Shown: positions 18,515-28,592, numbered from the stretch's first letter. The stretch: DNA of 63,997 nt from Sporosarcina sp. P34 (GCF_002743375.1 NZ_PDZC01000015.1:1-63997), one strand, 5' to 3'. The notes: generated by a model not told the origin, from the sequence alone. Program-made: numbers and translations.

Positions 18515-20996
18515 ATGCTAAGATCCGTAAGACGAAAGTCTGTAGTCATCTTTATACTGTTGGTTACTATTGTATTTATGGAGAGCGTGACTTGGACTCA
18601 TCTTAAAGTACAAGCTGAAACCGATTGGAAATCCTTACCTGATCAACACAACGTTCCATTAAACAAAGAATGGACCATTACGTTTAGCGAAAGTGTTGAA
18701 ATTTCATCTATTACCAATACACATGTATACGTAACAGATGAAGTTGGTCAAGTAGTTCAGACGACCGCTGTATTACTAGATAACGGAAATAAAGTAAGGG
18801 TACAGCCACCAAAAGAAGGCTATCGTCCGAATACTTCTTATACGCTGTTTGTTGCGAACGAAGTATCTTCTGCAAAGCGCAGATTATTAGGCACTCCTGT
18901 CAAAATGAAGTTTCAAACAAGTAAGCAGCGGGACGAGTCGAATGTATTTGTACCGCGTGAAGATAGTGAAGATACCATAATCTATCAAGAGCGAGTTACC
19001 AGTTTGCCTACTAATATCATGCACTCAATAGAAGATTTGAATTATGAAAGTGATAGATTTGTTTTTAAAGGTCTACCCGAAGTGTTAAAAAAATTAACCA
19101 ATGGGGATATTGTCATTTTCCCTAAAAACAGAACAACATCCTTTCGGCTGGTCAAAAGAAATTGTCGATGTCATAAACGAAAGAAATAATACGGTCTTAA
19201 TCACGAAGGAGCCTAAGCTAGAAGATGTCATAAAAGATATAGATATTTCGAGCGTGTTAACAATAACAGCAAATGATTTCAAGCTAGATCCTGATGTCCA
19301 TTCTCGTGTGTCAAATGAAACAAATAAAGGAGATAGACGTATTTTTGAAGTTGAAAATCCAGTGGCTCATTCCATAGGTAAAATTGAAATAGGGAGTGAA
19401 AATGGAAATCCTTATGTGGAGTACAGTGACGTTCAATTAATTCCTGAAGGAGAGAGAGTTGGACCGGTGACAGTTGGCGGGAAGGTCCAACTCATCAAGC
19501 CTGTTGTGAATTTTGATTTTAAAGGGTTCGTGTTGGATTGGCTAGAAGTAGACAGTGGCTTGAAAAATGAGATGAACGTAGAATTTAAATTGGCAAGTTA
19601 TGAAACAGAACCGTTGAGAATTCCGCTTGGCATCTCGATTCCTGTCAAGGCATATGGGTTGGCAGGTGCCGAAATTCAATTATTTATAAACTATGAGGCA
19701 AGCGGAAAGATATTTATTGAATTTGAAATTGTCGAAGACAGCTCTTATAACCTTGGAGTGAAGAAAGAGGGAAGTGACTACACTCCTTTCAATCGTTCAA
19801 CTAGTAATTTGTCCGCTGACTTTTTATCGTTGAAAGGTGAGGCGGAAGCGAAGCTTGGTCTAGGTTTAAATGTAAATGCCGAGGTTCTGCAGTTTACACT
19901 TGCAGGTGTAGATATTACGGGCGGTTATAAAGTTAAAGCAGCTGGTGAAATTGACAAAGATAGAGCATGTTTTAGTGAAAAAGGTGAAATATATTTTGAA
20001 TCAACAGCACGCATAGGATCGACGAAAAATACGTTTTGGGATATAACCTATCCATTTCTCAGTATCCCACATCGACAGAGATCCACGTGCAGTTATAAGG
20101 AATTGATAGCAGACCCCCTTGTGCTAGCGCCAGGCGAGACGGCCGAATTAGGAATCAGCGGAGTTGATTATAAGCAGGAAACACATCCTCTGATGCTGCC
20201 AGACAGTAATATGAAGTTAAAAATGGAAAATTTGAATGTGGCTACGGTTAATTATCTTGGTGAAGTACGCGCAAGAGCAAACGCAAAAACTGGTGACCAA
20301 ACATTCATTACCGTTACATATAATAATGATCGGGATGCCATAATAAAAGTGATGGTTCCGGTTCGAATTGCAGACCCAGCTTTTCTAGATGAAAAGAAAA
20401 AGATGGTCGAAACGATAGGACCAGCTATACGAAAGGTTTTTGAAACAGCAGAAATTGTCAATGGCGCTTACAGAGATTTTTCTTATATTGAAAATGATTT
20501 GAAGACGCTAGTCACGCCTACTTATCTAGAAGAACTAAGACGTTATTATGAAGAATGGATGCATCCGAGTCTAGATATCTCGCTGTTTGCAGAACCTGTA
20601 TCCACAGTATTGAAATTTGAAATAATCGAGTCGAGCTCTACAAGACTAGTATTGAAAACAGTTATACCGAACCGCGGATTAAGTTCAGGCACTAATGTAA
20701 TATATACGTTTGTAAAGGAAGGTCAGAAGTGGTTATTAGATGCTGTCGACAGTGAATCATTTGTAGATTCACCAATCAATCCATCAGTAGATCAGATACA
20801 TGAGTATTTACAGACTAGCTATTTCGAAGATGCCCGAATAGCATATATTTCAACAGGAATCGAAAGAATATATAATCAACCAGCAGGCTCATATGATGAA
20901 CGGAAGTATTATCTGTTTACTGCGCAAACGATTTATAGTCAATATAAAGTTAAATTTTATGCGCATGACGGTTCCACTGTGCTGAATGAAAAGTAA
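18515..20996 (+). pseudogene. Large secreted Ig-domain surface protein, split by a frameshift
   Basis: Two overlapping frames together encode one protein of about 826 aa. Frame one starts at the ATG at 18515 (ATAGGAGGGG upstream) with a signal sequence and an SbsA-type Ig domain (NKEWTITFSESVEISSI...NTSYTLFVANEV). It loses homology after GDIVIF near 19125. The second frame takes over at KTEQHPFGWSKEIVDV and runs to 20996. The switch lies in CCTAAAAACAG: removing one A from the A5 run restores one continuous frame. The second part is beta-rich with a Big2-like segment (VATVNYLGEVRA) and a C-terminal helical/NTF2-like part. This could be a real inactivation, a phase-variable tract or a sequencing error. 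Confidence 0.75.
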
Positions 20997-21266
20997 TATA
21001 AAGGCGGTACCAGACCTCCAAAAATATAGACACAATTCATTCAAGACATGGCTGAGGCCTTCCGATCATGAAGACTCTTTTTTATTGGTAGCGTGGCAAT
21101 TGTCAGTTACAGAAGCCGCATCAATGGAGTAGTCTGAAGAACTACCGCAAGCATCGACAAATATTCCTCTAGCGATGAGAGTGTAAGCGTTATGGATATA
21201 AATGGTCAATCGTTCTATTCATTGCAATCCGATTGAAACTAAGAATACTCATTCTCTATTTATTGC
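20997..21266. other. Intergenic stretch with degenerate REP-like repeat
   Basis: A decayed copy of the REP-like repeat (GGTACCAGACCTCC...GACACAATTC) is at 21006-21038. A weak hairpin with T-tract follows. I see no gene. Confidence 0.4.
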
Positions 21267-21377
21267 TTACGCATCACCGCTGTTGAAATCGAGCACGGTT
21301 GTAACGAGAGGGCGTCTCTTTGGTTTCGTTGAAGTGACTAGCTCATTGACATAGTTTTCAAAATTCGTTGCGTTAAA
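21267..21377 (-). pseudogene. 3'-end relic of the phage-type replication gene found at 23723
   Basis: On the minus strand this reads FNATNFENYVNELVTSTKP... to a TAA stop, closely matching the last 37 codons of the intact gene at 23723-24547 (FNATNFENYVNELVVSQKP...VLDFSRGDE). The match breaks exactly where a REP-like repeat begins at 21381. It has the same orientation as the intact gene, so the two 3' ends form a diverged direct repeat around darTG. Confidence 0.8.
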
Positions 21378-21380
21378 GAC

Positions 21381-21515
21381 GGTACCAGGTCCCCACACAA
21401 TTCTCACACAATTCAATCGTAACAGTCGAAAGGTGTTCTAATCGCGAAAATGATTAGAGGGACTTTTTGGTGTGCGTAGCATTGGCATTAAGAAGGTATC
21501 AGGTCCCACACAATT
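21381..21515 (+). repeat. REP-like repeats (two copies) with a terminator between
   Basis: The copy at 21381-21415 is a full unit with the doubled CACACAATT tail; a shorter one (GGTATCAGGTCCCACACAAT) is at 21495-21515. Between them a hairpin (21424-21468, AGTC...CTAATC/GATTAG...GACTTTTT) looks like a terminator. The rest of the gap up to 21640 shows no gene. Confidence 0.75.
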
Positions 21516-21647
21516 ACTATTGGCTTACAGGTAAAGAGAGTACCGCTAGTACCGGCATTATTCTAATTCTAATGTCGTATGTTTCTATGAGTACACGATG
21601 GAATGTGGTAAAATAAATGTATTGAGCGAATGAACGGAGTGACGGAT

Positions 21648-22265
21648 GTGGCGAGAAATCAGCTCCTATATCATATGACACACATAACTAATCTACCCCC
21701 CATTCTCAAATGTGGAGGATTACAGTCACATGCGGCGATGCAGATGAATCAACTAAAACATCAGAACATTGCAAATCAAGATGTCCAAGCACGGAGAGAT
21801 CGAATCAGGATACCTGTAGGTAAAGGCGGAACATTACATGACTATGTTCCTTTCTACTTTGCACCGCGTTCGCCTATGCTGTATTACTTGCACAAGCAAC
21901 AACTTCAACAAGAAGAAGTTGTTTATTTCATGACAAGTATAGCGTCTATCCAAGAACATGCATTAGATTTTGTATTTACAGATGCACATGCTATTAGACG
22001 CTTGACGAAATTCTTTACTGATCCAATTCATTTAAATCAAATTGATTGGAAAGTCATGGCCTCAGATTATTGGCATGACATAGATGAAGACTTGAGTCGA
22101 AAAGCTAGAAGACAGGCTGAGTTTCTAATCCATGAAGCAGTACCCCTCTCAGCATGTTTAGGTTTTGCAGTTTTTAATAAGCGAGCGAAAGAAAAGCTAG
22201 AGAAAATCTTGCAAGATGCAGGCAGTACATTACCGGTTGCCGTTCGAAGACATTTCTACTATTAG
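21648..22265 (+). CDS. darT: DarT-type DNA ADP-ribosyltransferase toxin
   Basis: A 205-aa toxin of the DarT (DUF4433) family. Family members transfer ADP-ribose from NAD+ to thymidine in single-stranded DNA and block replication, and act in anti-phage abortive infection. Motifs: YHMTHITNLPPILKCGGL at the N-terminus, FYFAPRSPMLYYLH (NAD-binding region), and RRQAEFLIHEAVP with E158 as the likely catalytic glutamate. I prefer the GTG at 21648 (GGAGTGACGG upstream, homology begins there) over the in-frame ATG at 21630. The antitoxin gene follows after 11 bp and carries its own AGGAGGTG. Confidence 0.92.
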   Translation: MARNQLLYHMTHITNLPPILKCGGLQSHAAMQMNQLKHQNIANQDVQARRDRIRIPVGKGGTLHDYVPFYFAPRSPMLYYLHKQQLQQEEVVYFMTSIASIQEHALDFVFTDAHAIRRLTKFFTDPIHLNQIDWKVMASDYWHDIDEDLSRKARRQAEFLIHEAVPLSACLGFAVFNKRAKEKLEKILQDAGSTLPVAVRRHFYY

Positions 22266-22276
22266 GAGGTGATGGA

Positions 22277-23311
22277 ATGATCTATTCAATGAAAGGGAAC
22301 TTACTGGAAGACCAAGCGGAAGCGTATGTAAATACGGTAAATACGGTAGGGGTCATGGGAAAAGGAATTGCCTTGCAGTTTAAACAAGCATTTCCAGATG
22401 TGTTTAAGCAGTATGCTAAAGATTGTAAGGCAGGTAGCGTACAAGTCGGGAAGATGCATGTGGTTCCTGTCCATGGTTTAGCTTCTCCAAAGTTTGTCAT
22501 TAACTTCCCAACAAAAGAACATTGGCGCAATCCGTCTACACTTGATTATATACTGGATGGCCTTCAAGATTTAGTCCAAGTGATCCAAGAGCTTAACATT
22601 CAGTCGATTGCCTTACCTCCATTAGGATGTGGAAATGGTGGGTTGGACTGGTCCAATGTTAGACCTTACATTATTGAAGCGCTACAGCCACTTTCGATTG
22701 ACGTACATTTGTATGAACCGGTAGGTGCACCGCCACTAGATGAAATGATTATCCGAACGAAGCGCCCTAATATGACAATGGGAAGAGCTTTACTACTGAG
22801 CGCTATGGAACAATATGCTGGTCCAGGATATAGAATGTCTTTGCTAGAGGTACAGAAAATTGCATACTTCTTGCACGAAGTAGGAGCTTTACCCAAACTA
22901 CAGTTTGAGAAGAATCGTTTTGGTCCTTACGCTGAAGCGCTCAATCATGTATTACAAAACATGGAAGGTCATTGGATTCGGGGGTATGGAGATCGAACAA
23001 CGGGTGCAGAAATCTATCTATTGGATGGTGCGATTAAAGAAGCGAAGCAGTTTTTAGATAAACATCCTGAAGCTAAGCCTTACTTAAATCGTGTATCTGA
23101 ATTGATTTATGGTTTTGAAACGCCTTATGACATGGAGTTACTGTCGACTGTCTGTTGGGTGCTAAAAGAAAATGCGTCCAAAGCAACTAACAAGGAATTC
23201 ATTGTCCAATCTGTTCAGCAATGGAATGATCGAAAGAAAAAGATGTTCCCAGTTAGCGACATTGAACAAGTGTGGAACTATTTAATTCATGAAGCGAAGT
23301 TTGCATCGTGA
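22277..23311 (+). CDS. darG: DarG-type macrodomain antitoxin
   Basis: 344 aa. Residues 1-~155 are a macrodomain (KGNLLEDQAEAYVNTVNTVGVMGKGIA, then LPPLGCGNGGLDW), the fold that removes ADP-ribose from DNA in DarG. Residues ~165-344 form the second DarG region (LLLSAMEQYAGPGY...LLEVQKIAYFLHEVG), which in characterised DarG proteins binds and inhibits DarT directly. The length and the toxin-first order match known darTG loci. A GGAGGTG site spans the intergenic gap. A REP-like repeat stands 20 bp behind the stop. DarTG together is a phage-defence and toxin-antitoxin module. Confidence 0.92.
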   Translation: MIYSMKGNLLEDQAEAYVNTVNTVGVMGKGIALQFKQAFPDVFKQYAKDCKAGSVQVGKMHVVPVHGLASPKFVINFPTKEHWRNPSTLDYILDGLQDLVQVIQELNIQSIALPPLGCGNGGLDWSNVRPYIIEALQPLSIDVHLYEPVGAPPLDEMIIRTKRPNMTMGRALLLSAMEQYAGPGYRMSLLEVQKIAYFLHEVGALPKLQFEKNRFGPYAEALNHVLQNMEGHWIRGYGDRTTGAEIYLLDGAIKEAKQFLDKHPEAKPYLNRVSELIYGFETPYDMELLSTVCWVLKENASKATNKEFIVQSVQQWNDRKKKMFPVSDIEQVWNYLIHEAKFAS

Positions 23312-23722
23312 AAAGGAGGTTCGAGTGGAGGGTACCAGGTCCCCACACAATTACCACACAATTTGGGTAGTTGAAAAAGGGAGATACAAGAGATAACTAT
23401 AGCGGCTTTCGAACCGCAACAGTAGACGTCAGATGCTACGTAATACTTTAGACTATGAACTAGAAGCGTCCATCAACGAAAAACTGTAAAGCTCTCATCA
23501 AGTAACGCTAATAAAAATCAGCACCTCCTGGGTACAGTCCATGTATCAATTTCAGGAGGTGCATTTTCATGTTTTGTGAAAAGCTAACGATTGTCCGGCT
23601 AACACTTTAATTTTTACACAATGATGCACTGGCTACTCCAAAAAGCTTACATTCTACTGACAAGTGATACAAGACTTTGCTGTATCAAGGTAAATTTTAT
23701 CCACTAGAATACTATGTGCACC
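23312..23722. other. REP-like repeat and terminator behind darTG
   Basis: A full REP-like unit (GGTACCAGGTCCCC... then ACACAATT twice) is at 23331-23363. A hairpin GCACCTCCTG...CAGGAGGTGC followed by ATTTTC at 23521-23567 is the likely terminator of darTG. The remainder has no visible gene. Confidence 0.65.
23521..23567 (+). terminator. Rho-independent terminator downstream of darTG
   Basis: A perfect 10-bp GC-rich stem with a 22-nt loop and a short T-tract. Confidence 0.6.
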
Positions 23723-24547
23723 TTACTCATCACCCCTGCTAAAATCAAGCACAGGCATAACAAGTAGCTGTTTTTTCGGTTTCTGTGACACGACTAGCTC
23801 ATTGACATAGTTTTCAAAGTTCGTTGCGTTAAACAAAGTCGATGGTCGCAGGAACGTGCTAAAATCATGACGGTTCAACCATTGCTTGGTCTTTAGATCG
23901 ATGACACGGATGAAGTCATCTTGTGTGTAGCCTTCTTTGATTCGACCGTTGATGAATTTACGGGTAGCAGCGGACTCCGCTTTGAACTGTTTTCCGGTTT
24001 TGTCATTCAGGTACTGAATCACAGATTGTGCGACGTCGAGATTCTTCTCGACAATGGGTTTATTCTTTAACTTCTTAAGTTCTTTGGTTATTGGCCGTCC
24101 CATAGTGGGATACGCCACCGTCTCAATGTGAGTTGGCACAGCGTCCAATTGTGGGTAGGTAGTCGTCTCAAGTTGGGGTGGTGCTCCGTCCCATTTTGAG
24201 TCAGCCGGTATCTCGTTTGGTTTATAGGAAAAAGGCAGATTTTCATAATCGATTCGATACCATTTCGTGTTGTCGATTTTCATCTTATTGTGCTTCGAAG
24301 TGGAAACCAAATATCCTTTTTGTTCTAAGTCATATGTAATGCGTTTGATCGTGTTTAGTGACCAAAATGGAAATTCCTCCTTCCAGTCGTCGTATGAGTT
24401 GAATACCCATTTATGACCTTCACGAATGTTTTTTGAAATGTTCAAGCGGTAGTGCAGTTGTTGCAGGAATAACGCAGCATTTAATCCAACTTTCATTGCG
24501 AGTGAAGGTAATAATGGAATCGGCTCTTCGTTAATTAATAATTTCAT
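23723..24547 (-). CDS. Phage-type replication protein (winged-helix N-terminus, conserved phage C-terminal domain)
   Basis: 274 aa. The N-terminal ~110 residues (LLPSLAMKVGLNAALFLQQLHYRL...WSLNTIKRITYDLEQKGYLV) resemble the winged-helix part of phage and plasmid replication proteins. A variable linker (about 110-175) follows. The C-terminal ~75 residues (VIQYLNDKTGKQFKAESAATRKFINGRI...TLFNATNFENYVNE) match the conserved phage C-terminal domain found in DnaD-like replisome organisers. The start follows TAGGGGGACAACG. It stands alone, without other phage genes, so it is probably a remnant of integrated phage or plasmid DNA. The 3' end is duplicated at 21267. Confidence 0.8.
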   Translation of the reverse strand: MKLLINEEPIPLLPSLAMKVGLNAALFLQQLHYRLNISKNIREGHKWVFNSYDDWKEEFPFWSLNTIKRITYDLEQKGYLVSTSKHNKMKIDNTKWYRIDYENLPFSYKPNEIPADSKWDGAPPQLETTTYPQLDAVPTHIETVAYPTMGRPITKELKKLKNKPIVEKNLDVAQSVIQYLNDKTGKQFKAESAATRKFINGRIKEGYTQDDFIRVIDLKTKQWLNRHDFSTFLRPSTLFNATNFENYVNELVVSQKPKKQLLVMPVLDFSRGDE

Positions 24548-24727
24548 ATCGTTGTCCCCCTAGAGAAAAGTTTTGGAGTACTCAATTTGTACTTCTTATA
24601 CTCCATATAGAGAGATTTCTCGAAAAGGATACATTGTTTTTAAAAGAAGGTAAAAGGTCATGGTTTGTTTCGAGTGCCGGGTTACAAAACATTATGAATC
24701 CAATAAGCAACTAGAATTTTTCATAAC

Positions 24728-24764
24728 AAAAGGATCAACCATTTCGATACGGTTGATCCTTTTT
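24728..24764. terminator. Bidirectional terminator
   Basis: AAAAGGATCAACC pairs with GGTTGATCCTTTTT across a 10-nt loop. It lies in a 252-bp gap and serves the minus-strand gene upstream of it at 24800. Confidence 0.85.
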
Positions 24765-24799
24765 ACTATTAGTCTTTAGCGCATGTGATAACTTGCTGC

Positions 24800-25243
24800 T
24801 TATTTATAAGCAGAAGCCCATGGAATCCAGTGCATTTTGTAATTGACTCTATTTTTTATTCCAAGATTCACTAACTTGAATCTGTATCCATCCTTTGGTG
24901 AGAATTTAGGGGATTCGAAACGAGTGGTACCGTTTTTATTGGCTATGACTGTTTTAATTGTTTGCCAGTTGGCAGTACCATATGGTCTCTTCTGTATGTA
25001 TAGCATGAATGATCCACTCGCTGTACTATTCGCTGTGATGGCACCTTCCATTACAGTGAAACTTTTTACACCACTGCCATAAGTACCTTGATAATTTTGT
25101 GTCTCGACGTAATTAGTGAAATTGCCACTTCTGTTTTTATAAAGCCAATTTGCTTCTGCCTTAGGTGAAACCAAACCACCGATACCACTAATGATGACCG
25201 CAAACGCAATGATCATCATCCAATTTCTTTTCAACGTTTTCAT
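24800..25243 (-). CDS. Small secreted protein of unknown function
   Basis: 147 aa beginning with a signal peptide (MKTLKRNWMMIIAFAVIISG...SPKAEA) preceded by AAGGAGC. The mature part is rich in aromatic residues, Asn and Gly (TQNYQGTYGSGVKSF, FMLYIQKRPYGTANWQTIK, GYRFKLVNLGIKNRVNYKM), suggesting a compact beta-sandwich. I do not recognise a family. It is single-gene, flanked by terminators on both sides. Confidence 0.65.
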   Translation of the reverse strand: MKTLKRNWMMIIAFAVIISGIGGLVSPKAEANWLYKNRSGNFTNYVETQNYQGTYGSGVKSFTVMEGAITANSTASGSFMLYIQKRPYGTANWQTIKTVIANKNGTTRFESPKFSPKDGYRFKLVNLGIKNRVNYKMHWIPWASAYK

Positions 25244-25381
25244 TAGACATGCTCCTTCTCTTCATTACTTGTTCCCACACTAGTCTAATAGTTTAGATAT
25301 TTAATGAAAGGTGCAATAGTCCTTTAGCGCTTTAGTTGGGGTTCTATAAGGATAAAAAAGGACACTGATCTTAAGTAGCCA

Positions 25382-25442
25382 TAAAAAACCTCCTGTATAA
25401 TGAAATCACTATGCCTGTACGCATGTAATTTTCATTATACAG
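25382..25442 (-). terminator. Terminator of the metallo-hydrolase gene
   Basis: Arms CTGTATAATGAAAA and TTTCATTATACAG (minus strand) are followed by GAGGTTTTTTA. It lies 9 bp behind the stop codon. Confidence 0.75.
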
Positions 25443-25450
25443 AAGATGAC

Positions 25451-26311
25451 TTATCGATCCGTATCTTCGTCGACAAACTTCCCGTAATCCGGCATGGCAA
25501 TACGATCAAATTCATCGACTAATTTTTTTAGGTTAGTGGCAAGTTCCTCTCCCTTCATAGGCAATCCATGGCCCGTTATGGCGACAGATGGTTGTAAGGC
25601 TTCTAGTTTGATAACGGATTGTAGGGCGGCGTCCCAATCTGTAGTTAAATAGCGCGGTGGACCACTGATTTCTTGTTCTTGCGTAAGCACTTTATAGAGG
25701 TACTCTTGCTTAACGGTCACAAATGCATCTCCCGCAATCAACGCACCATCTTTCTGCCTGAAGAACGAGACATGGCCCGGTGCATGACCCGGTGTGTGAA
25801 TCCATGTAAATTCCGGCAAAAAAGGTACACTGCCGTCTGGCGGTAAGCTTTGGATATGGCTCCCTAATTGAATGGGATCGGTTGGGAAAATAGAAGACAT
25901 TTTGGCAATCATGCCGCCTTCTACACTCGTATCGGGGTCTGGATAACTGGATACGCCGGTTAAAAACGGCAGCTCCAATTCATGGGCATACACGGGCACA
26001 TTCCAATGTTCCACTAGATCAATGACTGCGCCGACGTGATCAAAATGTCCATGCGTTAACAGAATAGCTTTCGGCCGACTCTTCACACCGAAACGCTCTT
26101 CTACAACCGCTATAATTTTCTCGGCGGAGTACGGCATGCCCGTATCAATTAACACAAAGTCCTCTGAGTCCGGATGACCCACTAAAACAATATTGACAAT
26201 TTGTATAGTGTGGCAATAGAGATCCGGTAACACTTCTAGTCCTTTTCCACTTCCAATCGACGTAGCGGGAATATATTTATAATCTTCCCCGTTAGATAAT
26301 TGTTTATCCAA
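25451..26311 (-). CDS. Metallo-beta-lactamase-fold hydrolase
   Basis: 286 aa with the metal-binding signature LLTHGHFDHVGAV (H-x-H-x-D-H), later HTPGHAPGHVSFF, AGDAF and a final ITGHGLPM histidine, the complete set for a binuclear MBL hydrolase of the glyoxalase II-like group. The substrate cannot be told from sequence. Translation probably starts at a TTG (TTGGATAAA) preceded by AAAGAGGTG, since no ATG precedes the conserved N-terminus. A REP-like repeat (26408-26433) lies between it and the divergent LysE-type gene. Confidence 0.8.
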   Translation of the reverse strand: MDKQLSNGEDYKYIPATSIGSGKGLEVLPDLYCHTIQIVNIVLVGHPDSEDFVLIDTGMPYSAEKIIAVVEERFGVKSRPKAILLTHGHFDHVGAVIDLVEHWNVPVYAHELELPFLTGVSSYPDPDTSVEGGMIAKMSSIFPTDPIQLGSHIQSLPPDGSVPFLPEFTWIHTPGHAPGHVSFFRQKDGALIAGDAFVTVKQEYLYKVLTQEQEISGPPRYLTTDWDAALQSVIKLEALQPSVAITGHGLPMKGEELATNLKKLVDEFDRIAMPDYGKFVDEDTDR

Positions 26312-26407
26312 GAAAACACCTCTTTCATTGTTTTTAAAAAGTCACTTGCCTTATGCATACCCTTTTTCGATTGTAGTATTCACGAAAGGGGAGTGATTAT
26401 GCAGTCC

Positions 26408-26433
26408 GGTGCCAGGTCCCCATACAATTCTCA
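26408..26433 (+). repeat. REP-like repeat, single copy
   Basis: GGTGCCAGGTCCCCATACAA and a shortened tail; one of the dispersed members of the RAYT-linked family in this window. Confidence 0.75.
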
Positions 26434-26554
26434 TCACGAAAAATTACTACTATGACGACGAGTTATGCATTCTAAAATATTTCTTCTTAAAAAGTCCTAT
26501 TAGTCAATTTCTCCGAATAAAATGCAAGGATATCATTTTTAAGGAGGTTGATTT

Positions 26555-27181
26555 GTGAATTCACTAGTTGTCTATATGTTCCTGGGCGCATCTTTAGCCG
26601 CGCCGATCGGTCCTGTTAAAACGGTTCTGTTAAATACGGGAATTAAAAGAGGTTTTTTTCATGCCTGGGCTTTTAGTTTGGGTTCGGTGGCAGCGGATAT
26701 ACTGTATATGTTCATCGTCTACTTTGGAGTGGGACAATTTATTGAATCCCCTTTAATTAAAATCATCCTCTGGTCGTTTGGGTGTTTTGTGTTATTGTAC
26801 ACGGGGATAGAAAATTTACTCACGTTGAATAAAGTGGAAATGAGTTTGAAATTCGGTAAACGAGTGAGACTGAGAACTTCTATGTTGACCGGTTTTTTGA
26901 TGTCCTTAATGAATCCGCTTACGATTATTTTTTGGTTAGGTATTTATGGTTCGATTCTTGCTAAAACTGCTGGTGGATCAACGGGATATCAAATCATCCT
27001 TAACAGTGGTGCGATTATGTTGGGAATCATCATTGTGGATGTGATGATGGCCTGTTTATCCAGTGGAGCACGTAAGTTCTTATCTGTCAGGCTGTTAATC
27101 ATCGTTACCCTTATTTCTTCTCTATCTATGATCGGTTTTGGACTATACTTCGGCATTCAAGCGTATCAAGCGTTATTTTAA
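26555..27181 (+). CDS. LysE/RhtB-family exporter
   Basis: 208 aa, five to six membrane helices. The family signature is at the N-terminus (FLGASLAAPIGPVKTVLLNTGIKRG) and LMSLMNPLTIIFWLG marks the second conserved helix. These proteins export amino acids or related metabolites by proton exchange. It has a GTG start with AAGGAGG at 26541-26547. An MFS transporter follows 140 bp downstream in the same direction. The substrate is not predictable. Confidence 0.85.
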   Translation: MNSLVVYMFLGASLAAPIGPVKTVLLNTGIKRGFFHAWAFSLGSVAADILYMFIVYFGVGQFIESPLIKIILWSFGCFVLLYTGIENLLTLNKVEMSLKFGKRVRLRTSMLTGFLMSLMNPLTIIFWLGIYGSILAKTAGGSTGYQIILNSGAIMLGIIIVDVMMACLSSGARKFLSVRLLIIVTLISSLSMIGFGLYFGIQAYQALF

Positions 27182-27321
27182 TCCATTACCACTGGTTGTT
27201 TGCGTAATTTTTTACATACTATACGGTTAGCGACGATGAAAAATAAGTCATGAAGTATAAAAAGATCAAGTTAGGAGACCATACCTGTAATTATTTGAAC
27301 ACAATAAGACGAGGTGTGGTA

Positions 27322-28554
27322 ATGGAAAAAGGTGCGGACAAAGTAAGTGTCTGGTGCATTGTTAGTCTGGCTTCAATTCCCCTAATTATGACGCTTGGGA
27401 ATTCTATGCTGATACCCGTGCTTCCTTTATTGGAAGATAAAGTGGGTATTTCATCGTTTCAATCGAGTATGATCATTACTAGTTATTCGGTAGCGGCTAT
27501 ATTTCTTATACCGGTAGCAGGGTATTTGTCAGACCGTTTCGGACGGAAGATGGTCATATTGCCAAGCTTGGTCTTTGCGTTGATTGGGGGGCTAATTGCA
27601 GGATTTGCGTCGTGGAAGATGGATGACCCGTATACGATGATTATTATCGGACGGGTATTACAAGGTATAGGAGCGGCCGGTGCTATGCCAATCGTTTTAC
27701 CGCTCGTGGGTGACTTGTATAAAGATGACGGCGAGAAAAGCAGTAGCTGTTTAGGAATTATCGAAACGTCGAACACGTTTGGAAAAGTATTAGCGCCAAT
27801 CTTAGGTTCAGCATTAGCGGCCGCGTTATGGTTCCTGCCATTCTTCTCTATTTCTGCACTCAGTGTCATTTCATTTGTTCTGATCTGGATCTTTGTTAAA
27901 GTCCCGAAAGAAAAAGATGAACCAGTAAAGTTTAAGGCATTTCTTCAGAACACGAAAGACATATTTGCGTCAGAAGGTAAATGGTTGTATACCGTGTTCT
28001 TGAATGGTGTCCTGGTCATGCTAGTATTATTCAGTATGTTGTTTTTTTTATCGGAAAACCTGGAGAAAACCCATGATATTGAGGGGATTAAGAAAGGCTT
28101 TGTGTTGGCTATTCCGTTATTATTCTTATGTATCGCTTCCTTTTTATCGGGCCGGAAAATTAAAGGTGAGCTAAAAACGATAAAGAGGGTCATGGTCATT
28201 TGCTTAATCGCCATGTCTGTCAGCGTCATTTTTGTTGGATTCACAAGCAAAAAATTAATCTTTTTATTGATCGTGACGAGTATCGTGGGAATAGCCATTG
28301 GTGCATTATTGCCCGCATTGGATGCCATTATTACCGAAAATATTGAAAAAGAACTGCGCGGAACGGTTTCCTCATTTTACAGTTCAGCTAGATTTATCGG
28401 TGTAGCAGCGGGTCCTCCGTTGATGTCGATTGCCATGAAAGATTTTCTAAACGGCAGTTATATCTTGGCTGCTGTACTGGGAGTTATTTTGACTTGGCTG
28501 GTTTTTAAGTTCATACAAGTTGAGGAAATTGAAGAATCAAATGAAAAAAATTGA
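27322..28554 (+). CDS. Major facilitator superfamily transporter (drug/proton antiporter type)
   Basis: 410 aa from the ATG at 27322, chosen because GACGAGGTG precedes it and the membrane domain begins right after; a start at 27250 would add a non-homologous leader. Twelve helices are expected. The loop 2-3 MFS motif is GYLSDRFGRKMVI and motif C-like IIGRVLQGIGAAGAMP follows. It resembles Bmr/Tet-type multidrug exporters. A terminator follows directly after the stop. Confidence 0.85.
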   Translation: MEKGADKVSVWCIVSLASIPLIMTLGNSMLIPVLPLLEDKVGISSFQSSMIITSYSVAAIFLIPVAGYLSDRFGRKMVILPSLVFALIGGLIAGFASWKMDDPYTMIIIGRVLQGIGAAGAMPIVLPLVGDLYKDDGEKSSSCLGIIETSNTFGKVLAPILGSALAAALWFLPFFSISALSVISFVLIWIFVKVPKEKDEPVKFKAFLQNTKDIFASEGKWLYTVFLNGVLVMLVLFSMLFFLSENLEKTHDIEGIKKGFVLAIPLLFLCIASFLSGRKIKGELKTIKRVMVICLIAMSVSVIFVGFTSKKLIFLLIVTSIVGIAIGALLPALDAIITENIEKELRGTVSSFYSSARFIGVAAGPPLMSIAMKDFLNGSYILAAVLGVILTWLVFKFIQVEEIEESNEKN

Positions 28555-28558
28555 AAAA

Positions 28559-28592
28559 GGACCTGACAGATTATTGCTGTCAGGTTCTTTAT
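28559..28592 (+). terminator. Rho-independent terminator
   Basis: ACCTGACAG/CTGTCAGGT stem with 7-nt loop and TTCTTTAT tail, between convergent genes. Confidence 0.8.
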
